Shown: positions 8,751 to 17,562, counted from the first letter of the stretch. The stretch is 64,000 nucleotides of DNA from an uncultured Clostridia bacterium (GCA_947627205.1 CANQVE010000005.1:23731-87730); one strand, 5' to 3'. The notes: generated from the letters alone by a model not told the origin. Numbers and translations are program-made.

Positions 8751-8850
8751 TTGACAAATCCTTTTTTGGTGATTATAATAATGACATAAGCAAGGGAGCT
8801 TAGAACGGAAATTCAAAACTGTTTTCCGTCTATGCTCCCTATTTATTTTA
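8751..8850 (+). promoter_or_regulatory. Promoter plus hexaloop/terminator attenuator leader of amt
   Basis: A perfect sigma-A type promoter (TTGACA 8751-8756, 17 bp, TATAAT 8774-8779) starts a leader that immediately forms hairpin TAAGC-AAGGGA-GCTTA (8787-8802). Its loop and 3' strand are also the 5' strand of a terminator (AGGGAGC 8793-8799 with GCTCCCT 8834-8840, inner stem ACGGAAA/TTTCCGT) followed by ATTTATTTTATT. The two folds exclude each other. A six-base loop with A at position 1 and G at position 4 is the known binding rule for ANTAR antiterminators such as NasR and EutV, although those usually use two such hairpins. The same design precedes the ATP-grasp operon at 42575. Confidence 0.72.
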
Positions 8851-8870
8851 TTAAAAAAGGAGCGGTAATT

Positions 8871-10667
8871 ATGGTAGAGTATCTTGCAACGCTTTCGGAA
8901 GCGGGCGTTCAAGAAGTCGTCGATGCCGAAATGTTTAACGTCGGCGACGGAAACGGTATATGGTATCTTATAGGCGCGGCACTTGTATTCTTTATGCAGT
9001 GCGGTTTCGCAATGGTCGAAACAGGTATGACAAGAGCCAAGAACGCAGGAAACATCATAATGAAAAACCTGATGGATTTCTGTATAGGCACTGTCGTTTT
9101 CATCTTCCTCGGCTTCGGGCTTATGCTCGGCGAGGACGCGCTCTTCGGACTGGTCGGCATTCCGACGCTCGATATCATCTCAAACTTCAGCAATTTTGAC
9201 AGATGTGCGGAATTTGTATTCAACCTTGTTTTCTGCGCAACGGCGGCTACAATAGTTTCGGGCGCTATGGCTGAACGTACAAAGTTCCTTACATACTGTA
9301 TCTATTCGGGAGTTATAAGCGCAGTAATTTACCCGATAGAGGCTCACTGGATCTGGGGCGGCGGCTGGCTCGCACAGATGGGATTTGTTGATTTCGCAGG
9401 TTCTACGGCTATTCACATGGTCGGCGGCTTGTGCGCACTTATCGGTGCCGCAATGGTCGGTCCCCGTATCGGAAAGTTCGACAAGGACGGAAAGCCCCGC
9501 GCAATTCTCGGTCACTCAATGACACTCGGCGCTCTGGGCGTATTTATCCTCTGGTTCGGCTGGTACGGATTTAACGGCGCGGCGGCTTCTAATGTAGAAT
9601 ACCTCGCGAATATCTTCCTTACTACAACTATTGCGCCTGCGGTAGCAACCTGCACGACAATGGTATTTACATGGATCAAACACGGCAAACCCGATGTTTC
9701 GATGTGCCTAAACGCTTCGCTCGCGGGACTTGTTGCAATAACGGCGCCTTGTGCGGATACAGACGCTCTCGGTTCATTCATTATAGGTCTTGTTTCGGGA
9801 TTTCTGGTATGTTTCGGCGTTTGGCTCCTCGATTACAAACTTAAAGTTGACGATCCTGTCGGCGCGGTAGCAGTCCACTTCTGCAACGGTATCTGGGGCT
9901 CGCTCGCGGTCGGATTGTTTGCGACAGGAAACGGACAGAACGGCGGCGTAGCAGCGCTTCATGATCCGAGTGCGAAAATGCGCGGTCTGTTTTACGGAGG
10001 CGGCTGGGAGCAGCTCGGCGTTCAGGCGCTCGGAGTTGTTTCAGTCCTGGCTTGGACAGGAATAACGATCTTCCTCACGTTTCTTCTTCTCAAAAAGACT
10101 GTTGGTCTCAGAGTTTCACGTCACGAGGAAGTTGTCGGACTTGACTCTACGGAGCACGGTCTGCCTGCGGCGTATGCGGACTTTGTACCCTCTATGCAGG
10201 TCGAAGTTTCTTCTACGGGCAAGGAAAAAGAAGTCGATACTCTCGGAAAAGTTGCTTCAACAGAACAGGCTGTACCTGTTGTACATAAGAAATATGTTCC
10301 TACCGACAGCAGCGTAACGATGACGAAAGTTGTTATCCTTACAAAGCAGGATCGCTTTGAGGCTCTGAAGAATGCAATGTCCAAGATAGGCATTACGGGT
10401 ATGACAGTGACGAACGTTCTCGGCTGTGGAATGCAGAAAGGCTCTACGGAGATGTACCGTGGCGTTCCCGTTGAAACTCACCTGTTGCCGAAGATAAAGA
10501 TGGAGATAGTCGTTTGCAAGGTTCCTGTTGAGACGGTTGTTGAAACGGCTAAAGAAGTTCTTTACACGGGCAATATCGGCGACGGAAAGATCTTTGTCTA
10601 TGACGTTGCTGACGTTATCAAGATAAGAACGGGCGAAAGCGGCTACGACGCGCTTCAGGACGAATAA
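8871..10667 (+). CDS. Ammonium transporter fused to PII regulator (Amt-PII)
   Basis: This 598-residue protein has an AmtB-type ammonium channel (about residues 15-430, eleven hydrophobic helices; motifs NAGNIIMKNL and HMVGGLCALIGA) joined by a linker of about 60 residues to a complete PII (GlnB/GlnK) domain. The PII part begins near KVVILTKQDRFEALKNAM, has the T-loop with Tyr in EMYRGVP, and ends with the signature TGNIGDGKIFVYDV. PII proteins normally bind AmtB in trans to close it in response to 2-oxoglutarate and ATP/ADP; here the gate is tethered. The ATG at 8871 follows AAAAAAGGAGCGG; an earlier ATG at 8832 lies in the leader terminator and is rejected. Confidence 0.96.
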   Translation: MVEYLATLSEAGVQEVVDAEMFNVGDGNGIWYLIGAALVFFMQCGFAMVETGMTRAKNAGNIIMKNLMDFCIGTVVFIFLGFGLMLGEDALFGLVGIPTLDIISNFSNFDRCAEFVFNLVFCATAATIVSGAMAERTKFLTYCIYSGVISAVIYPIEAHWIWGGGWLAQMGFVDFAGSTAIHMVGGLCALIGAAMVGPRIGKFDKDGKPRAILGHSMTLGALGVFILWFGWYGFNGAAASNVEYLANIFLTTTIAPAVATCTTMVFTWIKHGKPDVSMCLNASLAGLVAITAPCADTDALGSFIIGLVSGFLVCFGVWLLDYKLKVDDPVGAVAVHFCNGIWGSLAVGLFATGNGQNGGVAALHDPSAKMRGLFYGGGWEQLGVQALGVVSVLAWTGITIFLTFLLLKKTVGLRVSRHEEVVGLDSTEHGLPAAYADFVPSMQVEVSSTGKEKEVDTLGKVASTEQAVPVVHKKYVPTDSSVTMTKVVILTKQDRFEALKNAMSKIGITGMTVTNVLGCGMQKGSTEMYRGVPVETHLLPKIKMEIVVCKVPVETVVETAKEVLYTGNIGDGKIFVYDVADVIKIRTGESGYDALQDE

Positions 10668-10750
10668 CAAATCAAATTATAATCCGGCAGCATTGTCGGA
10701 GAATGTGTAGAACACAAACAGAGTTTCCCTCGGCAATAGTCGGGACGAAA

Positions 10751-10791
10751 TATAACAAACGGGGAGGAGTAATGTCCTCCCCCCATTTGTA
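10751..10791 (+). terminator. Terminator after amt-PII
   Basis: The inverted repeat GGGGAGGA / TCCTCCCC with a GTAATG loop, extended by ACAAA / TTTGT, forms a strong hairpin 90 bp after the stop codon. The T-tract is weak. Confidence 0.55.
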
Positions 10792-11012
10792 GAGGTAAGA
10801 GGTTAGAGGTAAGAAATCAAACGTTGTTTTGGATATAAAGTTATTTGTTTTTTAGATAAAGAAGCTAGAGGCTAGAGTTTTAAAGGAAAAGTTGTTTTCC
10901 TCTTATAACTATTTCTAGCCTCTAGCTTCTTTATCCGAAAACTATGAACTTTTAATCTTAGAAGTTCCCTGAAATTCTTATCTCTTACATCTTACCTCTA
11001 ACCTCAAAAAGG
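10792..11012. repeat. Family B repeat cluster
   Basis: Repeated AAGAGGTTAGAGGTAAGA and AGAAGCTAGAGGCTAGAG tracts with their complements (TCTAGCCTCTAGCTTC, TCTTACATCTTACCTC) form nested inverted repeats. Similar tracts occur at 14826, 17660, 29216, 40008 and 57340. There is no coding potential. Confidence 0.7.
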
Positions 11013-11049
11013 GCGGGGGCGTTGCTATGGGGTCGGGATTGTAGGGGAA

Positions 11050-12351
11050 TTATCCGTTATATATAAAGCAGTTAGGAAGTTGTGTTCTAAGCCAATCTAA
11101 ATCTTGTTCGCTAATTTTATTTTCCTGCAAATTCAATGCTTCCAGACTAGTGAGATTTGCAAGCGGCTTAATATCGCTGATGCTATTGCTATATAAACCC
11201 AAATCTGTTAAACTGGTAAGATTTGCAAGAGGAGTTATATCACTGATTTTATTATTATGCAAATACAAAGTTTCCAGTTTAGAAAGATTTGCAAGCGGCT
11301 GTACATCGCTGATTTGATTTTGTATCAAATTCAAATGTTTCAGATTAGTAAGATTTGCAAGCGGGGTTATATCGTTGATCTGATTATTTTCAATAAACAA
11401 TAAATACAAGTTAGTGAGCTTTGCAAGCGACTTTATATTGCTTATTTGATTTTCGCTTAAACCTAAAGTTTCCAGTTTGGTAAGATTTGCAAGCGAACTT
11501 ATATCTTTGATTTGATTGTGTTCCAAAATCAATATTCTCAAATTAGTAAGATTTTCAAGAGGAGTTATATCTCTGATTTGATTTTCATCTAAATCCAGAC
11601 TATCCAGTTTAGTAAGCTTTGCAAGTGGCTTTACATCGCTGATTTGATTTTGTATCAAATTCAAATCTGTCAGATTATTAAGTTTTGCAAGCGGTGTTAT
11701 ATCACTGATTTCATTTCTCCACAAATACAATTTTGTCAGCTTAGTAAGATTTGCAAGCGGTGTTAAATCGCTTATTTGATTACCAAATAGATCCAGATAT
11801 GTGAGATTTATAAGTTTACCTATTTGAACAACATCATCATTTGTAATATTAGATGATCTTAATTCTAATTTTGTGGTAGTAGCTATATCGTACTCCACGC
11901 CTTGAATTGTCACCGTACCGCTTGCGGGAGGAGTTGCAGGCGTAGAACTTGAAGCGGGTTTGCTTGATGAACTTGCAGGCTTGGAGCTTGAAGAACTTGA
12001 GGGCTTTGAACTGCTTGACGCAGGTTTGCTTGACGAGCTTGCGGGTTTTGAGCTTGAAACCCCTACACTTGAAGAACTTTCAGCCGAACTGCTTTCTTGC
12101 TTGGAACTGCTGACAGCGGAGCTTGAAGAACTTTCGGTGTTTTCGGACGAGCTGTTTTCAGACGAACTACTTTCTGATGAGCTGCTTTCAGATGAACTTG
12201 AAGAAGATGAACTATTCTGAGAAAAACTGCTTGAATTTTCCGTAACGCTGCTCTGCTGTGAACTTTGCGAGTAGCTTTCGTTGTCCTCGCCGCACCCCGA
12301 CAGAAGGAGCGCCGCCGCTAAAATTGCCGATAAAAATTTTGTTCTTTTCAT
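11050..12351 (-). CDS. Leucine-rich repeat lipoprotein with Ser-rich linker
   Basis: This 433-residue surface lipoprotein has a type II signal with lipobox LLSGC (Cys20), then about 130 residues of mostly Ser with Lys/Pro (SSSSKPASSS pattern), then about eleven 22-residue internalin-type leucine-rich repeats of the form LTxLxLxxNQISDITPLANLTK, and a cap ending in NCFIYNG. Such domains bind proteins or glycans outside the cell. The start at 12351 follows AAGGAGGAAAAA. It is transcribed from its own promoter through a structured leader (12352-12570). The repeats are close to one another in sequence, so recent expansion is likely. Ligand unknown. Confidence 0.92.
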   Translation of the reverse strand: MKRTKFLSAILAAALLLSGCGEDNESYSQSSQQSSVTENSSSFSQNSSSSSSSSESSSSESSSSENSSSENTESSSSSAVSSSKQESSSAESSSSVGVSSSKPASSSSKPASSSSKPSSSSSSKPASSSSKPASSSTPATPPASGTVTIQGVEYDIATTTKLELRSSNITNDDVVQIGKLINLTYLDLFGNQISDLTPLANLTKLTKLYLWRNEISDITPLAKLNNLTDLNLIQNQISDVKPLAKLTKLDSLDLDENQIRDITPLENLTNLRILILEHNQIKDISSLANLTKLETLGLSENQISNIKSLAKLTNLYLLFIENNQINDITPLANLTNLKHLNLIQNQISDVQPLANLSKLETLYLHNNKISDITPLANLTSLTDLGLYSNSISDIKPLANLTSLEALNLQENKISEQDLDWLRTQLPNCFIYNG

Positions 12352-12570
12352 TTTTTCCTCCTTAAATTGACAATAAAAAAGTGCGCAGCCGAAGCCGCGC
12401 ACTGCAAAAAACGCTAAGCTTCGTTGCTGCTACACAATTTCAATACTCCCAAAAAAAGGCATACCAAAATAAAGCCTGCGCATTTGCTATGAACAATGCA
12501 GCATGCCTATTGGAAGTTTTATTAAATTGTGTAGCAACTTCATTCTAACACATACCCCGTAATTTGTCAA
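12352..12570 (-). promoter_or_regulatory. Promoter and structured attenuator-like leader of LRR gene
   Basis: Read on the minus strand: promoter TTGACA (12570-12565), 17 bp, TAGAAT (12547-12542). The next roughly 185 nt leader begins with a long nested helix: GTTGCTACACAATTT pairs with AAATTGTGTAGCAGCAAC, inside it ACTTCC with GGGAGT, then AGGCAT with ATGCCT, then GCATT with AATGC. After it comes a terminator, GTGCGC-GGCTTCGGCT-GCGCAC plus TTTTTATT, and then AAGGAGG and the ATG. Aptamer-like fold, terminator and ribosome site in this order are typical of a transcriptional riboswitch or attenuator. I cannot match it to a known class. Confidence 0.55.
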
Positions 12571-12599
12571 TAAGTTTTTTGCGCAATAATTAAACAGAA

Positions 12600-12735
12600 G
12601 TTAGAGGTAAGAGGCTTGGCGGCTTGGCGGTTAGAGTTTAAAACCTAGCAACTTTTATGCGTTAAATTCAGCGAACTGCCTTTCGGCTGTTACTGAATAC
12701 TGTGCCCTGTATACTGTCAACTGACAACACTCCCC
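12600..12735. repeat. Family B and family A fragments
   Basis: AGAAGTTAGAGGTAAGAGGC (family B) is followed by a right-end family A fragment (TACTGAATACTGTGCCCTG then TATACTGTCAACTGACAAC). A TTGATT-17-TAAAAT promoter for the gene at 12815 lies just after it. Confidence 0.6.
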
Positions 12736-12814
12736 AAAAACGTCTTGATTTTTTTAGCGATATGTGGTAAAATAAACTATGTAAATTATTGATTATCCGA
12801 AAGGTAATAAACTT

Positions 12815-14824
12815 ATGAGCGAAAAAGAATTTAACAAATATGAGATACCTCGTCCCGAATTTCCTAAAAGGGCGGTAATAACGGGCGGTATGCCTTATGG
12901 AAACAAAAAACTTCATTTCGGGCATATCGGCGGAGTTTTCGTTTTTGCCGACGTTTATGCGCGCTTCCTGCGCGACAGGATAGGCGAGGACAACGTCATC
13001 TTCGTTTCGGGAACGGACTGCTATGGCTCGCCTATTGCCGAAAGCTACAGAAAGCTCTGCGAGGAACAGGGCTTTAAAGGAACGATTCGTGATTTCGTCG
13101 AGGAAAATCACAAGGCTCAAAAGCAAACTCTTGACGACTATTTGATAAGCCTCGACGTTTTTGGAGCGTCGGGTTTGGGGCGCACTGCTGAAATTCACAA
13201 CGACGTTTCTGATAAATTCATTCGCCGTCTTTATGAAAACGGTCACTTGAAGAAAATCAGTACGAAACAGTTTTACGACGAGAAAGCAGGCTGTTTTTTA
13301 AACGGCAGGCAGGTCGTAGGAAAATGCCCCGTTGACGGCTGTAAAAGTGAAAAAGGATATGCGGACGAATGCGACCTCGGACATCAGTATATGCCCGAAA
13401 GTCTTATCGATCCGAAAAGCACCATTACGGGCGAAACTCCCGTGATGAAAGATGTTGAAAATTGGTATTTCGATCTTCCGTCTTACAGCGGACTGCTGAA
13501 AGAATATGCCGACAGGATATTAAAGCAGAAGAATGTAAGAAAACTCGTTTCAAGCACAATCTCCGAATTCCTAGCAGAGCCTGTTATTCACATAAAAAAT
13601 GAACTTCTCGAAAATTATGAGCAGATAAAAACAGAAATGCCCGAACACGAATTTATTGAAGAGCCTAAAAAGCCCTCGTTTACAATTAAGTTCAAATCGC
13701 TTGACGAAATGAACACCGCCTGCGGAATGCTCTCGCAGAACGGAATTCGCTATAGAACGGGAAAAACGCTTGTTCCGTTCAGGCTTACGGGAAACATAGA
13801 GTGGGGCGTTCCTGCGCCTGTGCTTGAGGGAGAGGATCCTCTGACCGTATGGGTATGGCCCGAAAGCCTTTGGGCGCCTATTTCGTTTACAAAAGCTGTG
13901 CTTGAAAAGCGCGGCAGAAATATGGACGAGTGGCGCGATTTCTGGTGCAGTAAGGACGCACAGGTCTATCAATTCATAGGCGCGGACAACATTTATTTCT
14001 ACGGTGTTGCCGAAATGGGAATGTTTATGGCTCTGCAAAAGGGCGAAAACACCTCGGATCCTGCCGACGGTGAAATGCAACTGCCGATACTTTGCGCGAA
14101 CAACCACATTCTGTTCCTTGACAAAAAGGCGTCAAGCTCGGGCGCGATAAAGCCTCCCATGGCGGCGGATCTTCTGGATTTCTATACAGCCGAACAGCTC
14201 CGTATGCACTTTTTGGGGTTAGGTCTCGGACAGCGCTCCGTCAGCTTTATGCCGAAGCCTTATAATCCCGATGCAAAGCCCGAGGACGCAGATCCCGTTG
14301 TAAAGGACGGATTTTTGCTGTCGAACGTATTCAACCGTATTATAAGGACTTGTTTTTATACCACTCAGAAATATTTCGGCGGTGAGATGCCCGTAGGGGA
14401 AATTGACGGGCAGATCATTGAGGATTCAAAGAAAGCCGTTCTTGATTACGAGCGGTTTATGTACAGATTTGAGTTTCACCAGGCAACCTATGTTCTTGAC
14501 AGTTATATCCGAAAAGCCAGCAAGTATATGGCGAAAAACCTCGGCGACGCGGACAAAGCCGACGATAATGCGCTTCGTGAAAAGACGCTCGTTAATGTTT
14601 TCCACATGATAAGGACCGCGGCAGTTTTGCTTCACCCGATGGCGCCGAAAGGCACGGAAATGCTGCTCGAATATTTACAGCTCGATAAGAGCTTCTGGAG
14701 CTGGGACAGGATATTCGACACAATGTCGGATTTTACGGATGGCAAGGCGCATAAGCTGAAATTTCTCGAACCGCGCGTCGATTTCTTTACCCGCCACCCG
14801 AGCCAATTTGAAAGCGAAGAATGA
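12815..14824 (+). CDS. Methionyl-tRNA synthetase-like class I enzyme, diverged
   Basis: This 669-residue class I aminoacyl-tRNA synthetase is most like MetRS. The Rossmann motif is ITGGMPYGNKKLHFGHIGG (HFGH at 34-37), and a zinc-knuckle-like segment has Cys in CPVDGC and DECDLGH. The anticodon-binding helical domain follows (NVFNRIIRTCF onward). Two points are odd: the KMSKS loop reads KKASSSGA (about residue 437), and the fourth zinc Cys seems replaced by His. An extra stretch of about 90 residues lies in the middle (around 255-345). Either it is a diverged MetRS, possibly the organism's only one, or a paralogue with another role. The C-terminal tRNA-binding EMAP domain of many MetRS is absent. 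Confidence 0.85.
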   Translation: MSEKEFNKYEIPRPEFPKRAVITGGMPYGNKKLHFGHIGGVFVFADVYARFLRDRIGEDNVIFVSGTDCYGSPIAESYRKLCEEQGFKGTIRDFVEENHKAQKQTLDDYLISLDVFGASGLGRTAEIHNDVSDKFIRRLYENGHLKKISTKQFYDEKAGCFLNGRQVVGKCPVDGCKSEKGYADECDLGHQYMPESLIDPKSTITGETPVMKDVENWYFDLPSYSGLLKEYADRILKQKNVRKLVSSTISEFLAEPVIHIKNELLENYEQIKTEMPEHEFIEEPKKPSFTIKFKSLDEMNTACGMLSQNGIRYRTGKTLVPFRLTGNIEWGVPAPVLEGEDPLTVWVWPESLWAPISFTKAVLEKRGRNMDEWRDFWCSKDAQVYQFIGADNIYFYGVAEMGMFMALQKGENTSDPADGEMQLPILCANNHILFLDKKASSSGAIKPPMAADLLDFYTAEQLRMHFLGLGLGQRSVSFMPKPYNPDAKPEDADPVVKDGFLLSNVFNRIIRTCFYTTQKYFGGEMPVGEIDGQIIEDSKKAVLDYERFMYRFEFHQATYVLDSYIRKASKYMAKNLGDADKADDNALREKTLVNVFHMIRTAAVLLHPMAPKGTEMLLEYLQLDKSFWSWDRIFDTMSDFTDGKAHKLKFLEPRVDFFTRHPSQFESEE

Positions 14825-14825
14825 C

Positions 14826-15140
14826 CATCTAGAGGCTAGAGGTTAGAGGCAAGAGGCTAGAAACTGTTCCGAGCGGCGAACAACGTTTTGTAACCAAACC
14901 GCCAAACGGGCGGGCGCACGAAAGTTTTTTGAAAAGGGAGTCCTGCTAGAGGCTAGAGTTTGAAAGGAAAAGTTGTTTTCCGCATAAAACAAATTCTAGC
15001 CTCTAGCTTCTTCTTTCAATAATCAAAAAACTTTTATTCTAAAAAGCTCCCAAAATTCTTACCTCTTACATCTTATCTCTAACCTCTAGCAGGGGTTTTC
15101 CCCAATTTCCCGTTTCAAAGCCATGCTTTGAAACGGGAAA
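14826..15140. repeat. Left arm of a long inverted repeat (family B based)
   Basis: This stretch matches the reverse complement of 17660-17965 over nearly its full length: TCTAGAGGCTAGAGGTTAGAG, the GGGCGGGCGCACGAAAG block, AAAAGGGAGTCCTGCTAGAGG, the TTGTTTTCCGCATAAAAC block and the GTTTCAAAG...CTTTGAAAC hairpin at the inner end. A 40-50 bp section near 14865-14910 has diverged. It contains only repeat sequence. Confidence 0.85.
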
Positions 15141-15474
15141 CCTAAAAGATGTTTTGAGCGTGAAACTGCTTTAAAAATGGATTAACAATAGAGCGGGAAA
15201 GCATGAGCATTAAGTCATTAACAATGATAAATGAACGAAGTTGGTTGCGGGTGCGCGCCTATAAGCTAAAACAAGTTAATCCGTGGAAAATAACGTTGTT
15301 TGTCCGAAATTTTAGCTCTAAAACCTTGACAAAATGCGGTTTATGTGTTATTATAGTGGTAGAAAACAGGCATTGTTTCAAAAAATGATTTTGATTAGCC
15401 GAAAAATTACATTTTAAGAAATTTTTATTTGTCCGGTTTTTGGACATTGTGTATATTAACAAGAGGCGATATCT

Positions 15475-16398
15475 ACGAAAAAATATATTTATGCATTTTT
15501 GGTGTTTGCGGCGGCATTATGTTTCACAGCATGCTTTGACAGCAACAACACCATGGGCAGCTCTAATATCATATCCTATTATGATTCTAACATTAACGAC
15601 AGCAGTTCTCAGGCGATTTTTTCTTATAACAGCTCTTCCTTTTCCGAAAGCTCCTCCGAGTCTGATTATAAATCCGTCTATTTGTACGGCGAAACGGAGA
15701 TACCCGATATTCCCTGCGGGTATACCGACTATGAGGGAAAAGCGGGCGTAAGTGCGGATAATCCTGCTTTACAGCAAACGCTTAAAGAGGCTCTGGACAG
15801 CATGATATTTGAAACAGTAAAATACGGCGATTATACCGTAAACCTTGTGGGCGATACTGTAAGAACCGATAAGGCGAATTTCCCGACTTCTATCTATACT
15901 CAAAATCTTCATGTCGAAGTCAGAAAGGACGGAAAGCCTCTCGAAACCACCGCCGTCTATAGCTCTGCAATGAATTATCTTTCTCAGAATTTTACGGAGT
16001 ATATCCTTTATTCGGATAAGATAGGAAGTTATATCGACGTATACGGTCTGGAAGTTCCCGTTATTGCAATGCGCTATTATTTCAGCGACGACGGGAGAGA
16101 AGTTACAAAAGCCGTTGATTTTGCGACAATACAGAATGACACAGTATGCGACGATTTTATAGGAGTCTGCGCGGAGGGAACAGGCGTTGAACCGAGCACG
16201 GAAAACACAGGTTATAAAAACGCGCTTGTCTTAAATACAGGCAATTACACAAAATGCCGTGCAAGCATTTTCTCTGCAGACGAGTTTTATGTTGTAAACG
16301 ACAATCAGCTTGTCGATAAAGATTTGAACATAAGCTATAATTTCACTTTTACCGATCCGCCCGCTTTGGAATTGTATTCAACAAAGGCGGTAGAGTAG
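15475..16398 (+). CDS. Lipoprotein of unknown function with apparent ACG start
   Basis: The frame encodes a lipoprotein signal KKYIYAFLVFAAALCFTAC, a Ser/Asn-rich linker and a roughly 250-residue domain I do not recognise. Counting from an ACG at 15475, eight bases after AAGAGG, the lipobox Cys is residue 20, exactly as in the other lipoproteins of this window (11050, 16489, 30860, 32308). No ATG, GTG or TTG gives a proper signal peptide: TTG at 15499 would remove the basic N-terminus. So this is either a rare ACG start or an ATG-to-ACG loss-of-start mutation. The rest of the frame is intact. Its neighbour at 16489 is another lipoprotein, and both sit inside the inverted repeat. Confidence 0.7.
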   Translation, partial: TKKYIYAFLVFAAALCFTACFDSNNTMGSSNIISYYDSNINDSSSQAIFSYNSSSFSESSSESDYKSVYLYGETEIPDIPCGYTDYEGKAGVSADNPALQQTLKEALDSMIFETVKYGDYTVNLVGDTVRTDKANFPTSIYTQNLHVEVRKDGKPLETTAVYSSAMNYLSQNFTEYILYSDKIGSYIDVYGLEVPVIAMRYYFSDDGREVTKAVDFATIQNDTVCDDFIGVCAEGTGVEPSTENTGYKNALVLNTGNYTKCRASIFSADEFYVVNDNQLVDKDLNISYNFTFTDPPALELYSTKAVE

Positions 16399-16407
16399 TG
16401 CTTTTTA

Positions 16408-16456
16408 AATAAAAATAAACACTCCGCCTTGCTTTTCGGCGGAGTGTTTATCAATA
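16408..16456. terminator. Bidirectional terminator between two lipoprotein genes
   Basis: AATAAACACTCCGCC / GGCGGAGTGTTTAT forms a near-perfect stem with a TTGCTTTTC loop; A-tract on one side and T-tract on the other. Confidence 0.8.
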
Positions 16457-16488
16457 AATAACAGACAGAATATAAGGAGAACATTGAA

Positions 16489-17538
16489 ATGAAAAAGACA
16501 AAAATTATTTCGGCGGTATTGTTTGCCGCGCTGGTCCTGGCAGGCTGTAATGAAAATACAGGCGGTTCGGATAATCAAAGCTCACAGCAGAGCAGTTCTG
16601 TTACTGCGGAAAACAGCAGTACATCGGAAAACAGCAGTTCGGAAACACAAAGCTCTGATGTTCAAAGCTCGGACACTCAAAGCTCCGAAGCTCAAAGTTC
16701 AGATACTCAAAGTTCCGAAGTTCAAAGCTCGTCTGCTCCGCAAAGTCAGAGCTCAAGCGAAGCACAAAGTACCGAAAGCAAAACACAAAGCACGCCGCAG
16801 CAGAGCAGTACTAACCCCGAAACAAACAGCGCTCTTACAATAAGAGGGAACAAGATAGTTGACTGCGACGAGAATGCGGAAACGGTCGTTATACCACAGG
16901 GGATAGTTGAAATCGACGAATTTGCGTTTGCAGACTGCAAGAAGCTGAAATCGGTGACAATTGCTGGCACTGTCAGAGATATAGAAGATTTCGCGTTCAG
17001 AGGCTGTACGAGCCTTGTTTCGATAACCATTCCCGCAGGAACGGACGATGTGAGCGACAGCGCGTTTGACGGCTGTACCGCCTTAAAGGAAATAAATGTT
17101 GAAAACGGGAACCGCGAGTATAGTTCGGCAGACGGCGTGCTTTACAACAGCAGTAAAACCGAGCTTATAAGGCTTCCCGAGGGCAAGAGCGGAGATTTTT
17201 CAATTCCCGCAAGCGTTTATGAAATAGACGACAGGGCGTTTGCGAACACGGGCATAAAGTCCATTACCATTCCCGACGCAGTAAGAGAGATAGGAGAGTC
17301 GGCGTTTGAGGGCTGTAACAGCCTTACTTCCGTAAAATTTGGAAACGGAATTACGGAGATAGAAGAACGCACATTTAAAAACTGCACCTCGCTTACTTCC
17401 GTAACGCTCCCCGACAGCGTCAGAGAGATCGAATACTCGGCGTTTGAGGGCTGTGAGAAAGTTTCCGTTTCGTACAAGGGAAAGACCTATTCCTATGCGC
17501 AGATAAACGAGCTTTATAAGGCTGTGAACGGAAGATGA
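16489..17538 (+). CDS. BspA-type leucine-rich repeat lipoprotein
   Basis: This 349-residue lipoprotein has lipobox LVLAGC (Cys20), a roughly 85-residue Ser/Gln/Glu-rich linker built from QSSD/QSSE repeats, and then five to six BspA/Treponema-type leucine-rich repeats of about 23 residues (pattern IGESAFEGCNSLTSVKFGNGITEI). In bacteria such domains are surface-exposed and mediate adhesion or carbohydrate/protein binding. An AAGGAGAAC ribosome site supports the start. It differs in repeat class from the internalin-type protein at 11050 but shares signal and linker style. Ligand unknown. Confidence 0.93.
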   Translation: MKKTKIISAVLFAALVLAGCNENTGGSDNQSSQQSSSVTAENSSTSENSSSETQSSDVQSSDTQSSEAQSSDTQSSEVQSSSAPQSQSSSEAQSTESKTQSTPQQSSTNPETNSALTIRGNKIVDCDENAETVVIPQGIVEIDEFAFADCKKLKSVTIAGTVRDIEDFAFRGCTSLVSITIPAGTDDVSDSAFDGCTALKEINVENGNREYSSADGVLYNSSKTELIRLPEGKSGDFSIPASVYEIDDRAFANTGIKSITIPDAVREIGESAFEGCNSLTSVKFGNGITEIEERTFKNCTSLTSVTLPDSVREIEYSAFEGCEKVSVSYKGKTYSYAQINELYKAVNGR

Positions 17539-17562
17539 GAGATAGTAGGTACTATAAAATCA

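Noticed and set aside
11960..12220. Plus-strand Glu/Leu-rich reading frame
   Set aside because: Antisense shadow of the Ser-rich linker of the LRR lipoprotein.
12352..12570. T-box leader
   Set aside because: The leader has no T-box sequence, no specifier loop pattern and does not control a synthetase or amino acid gene.
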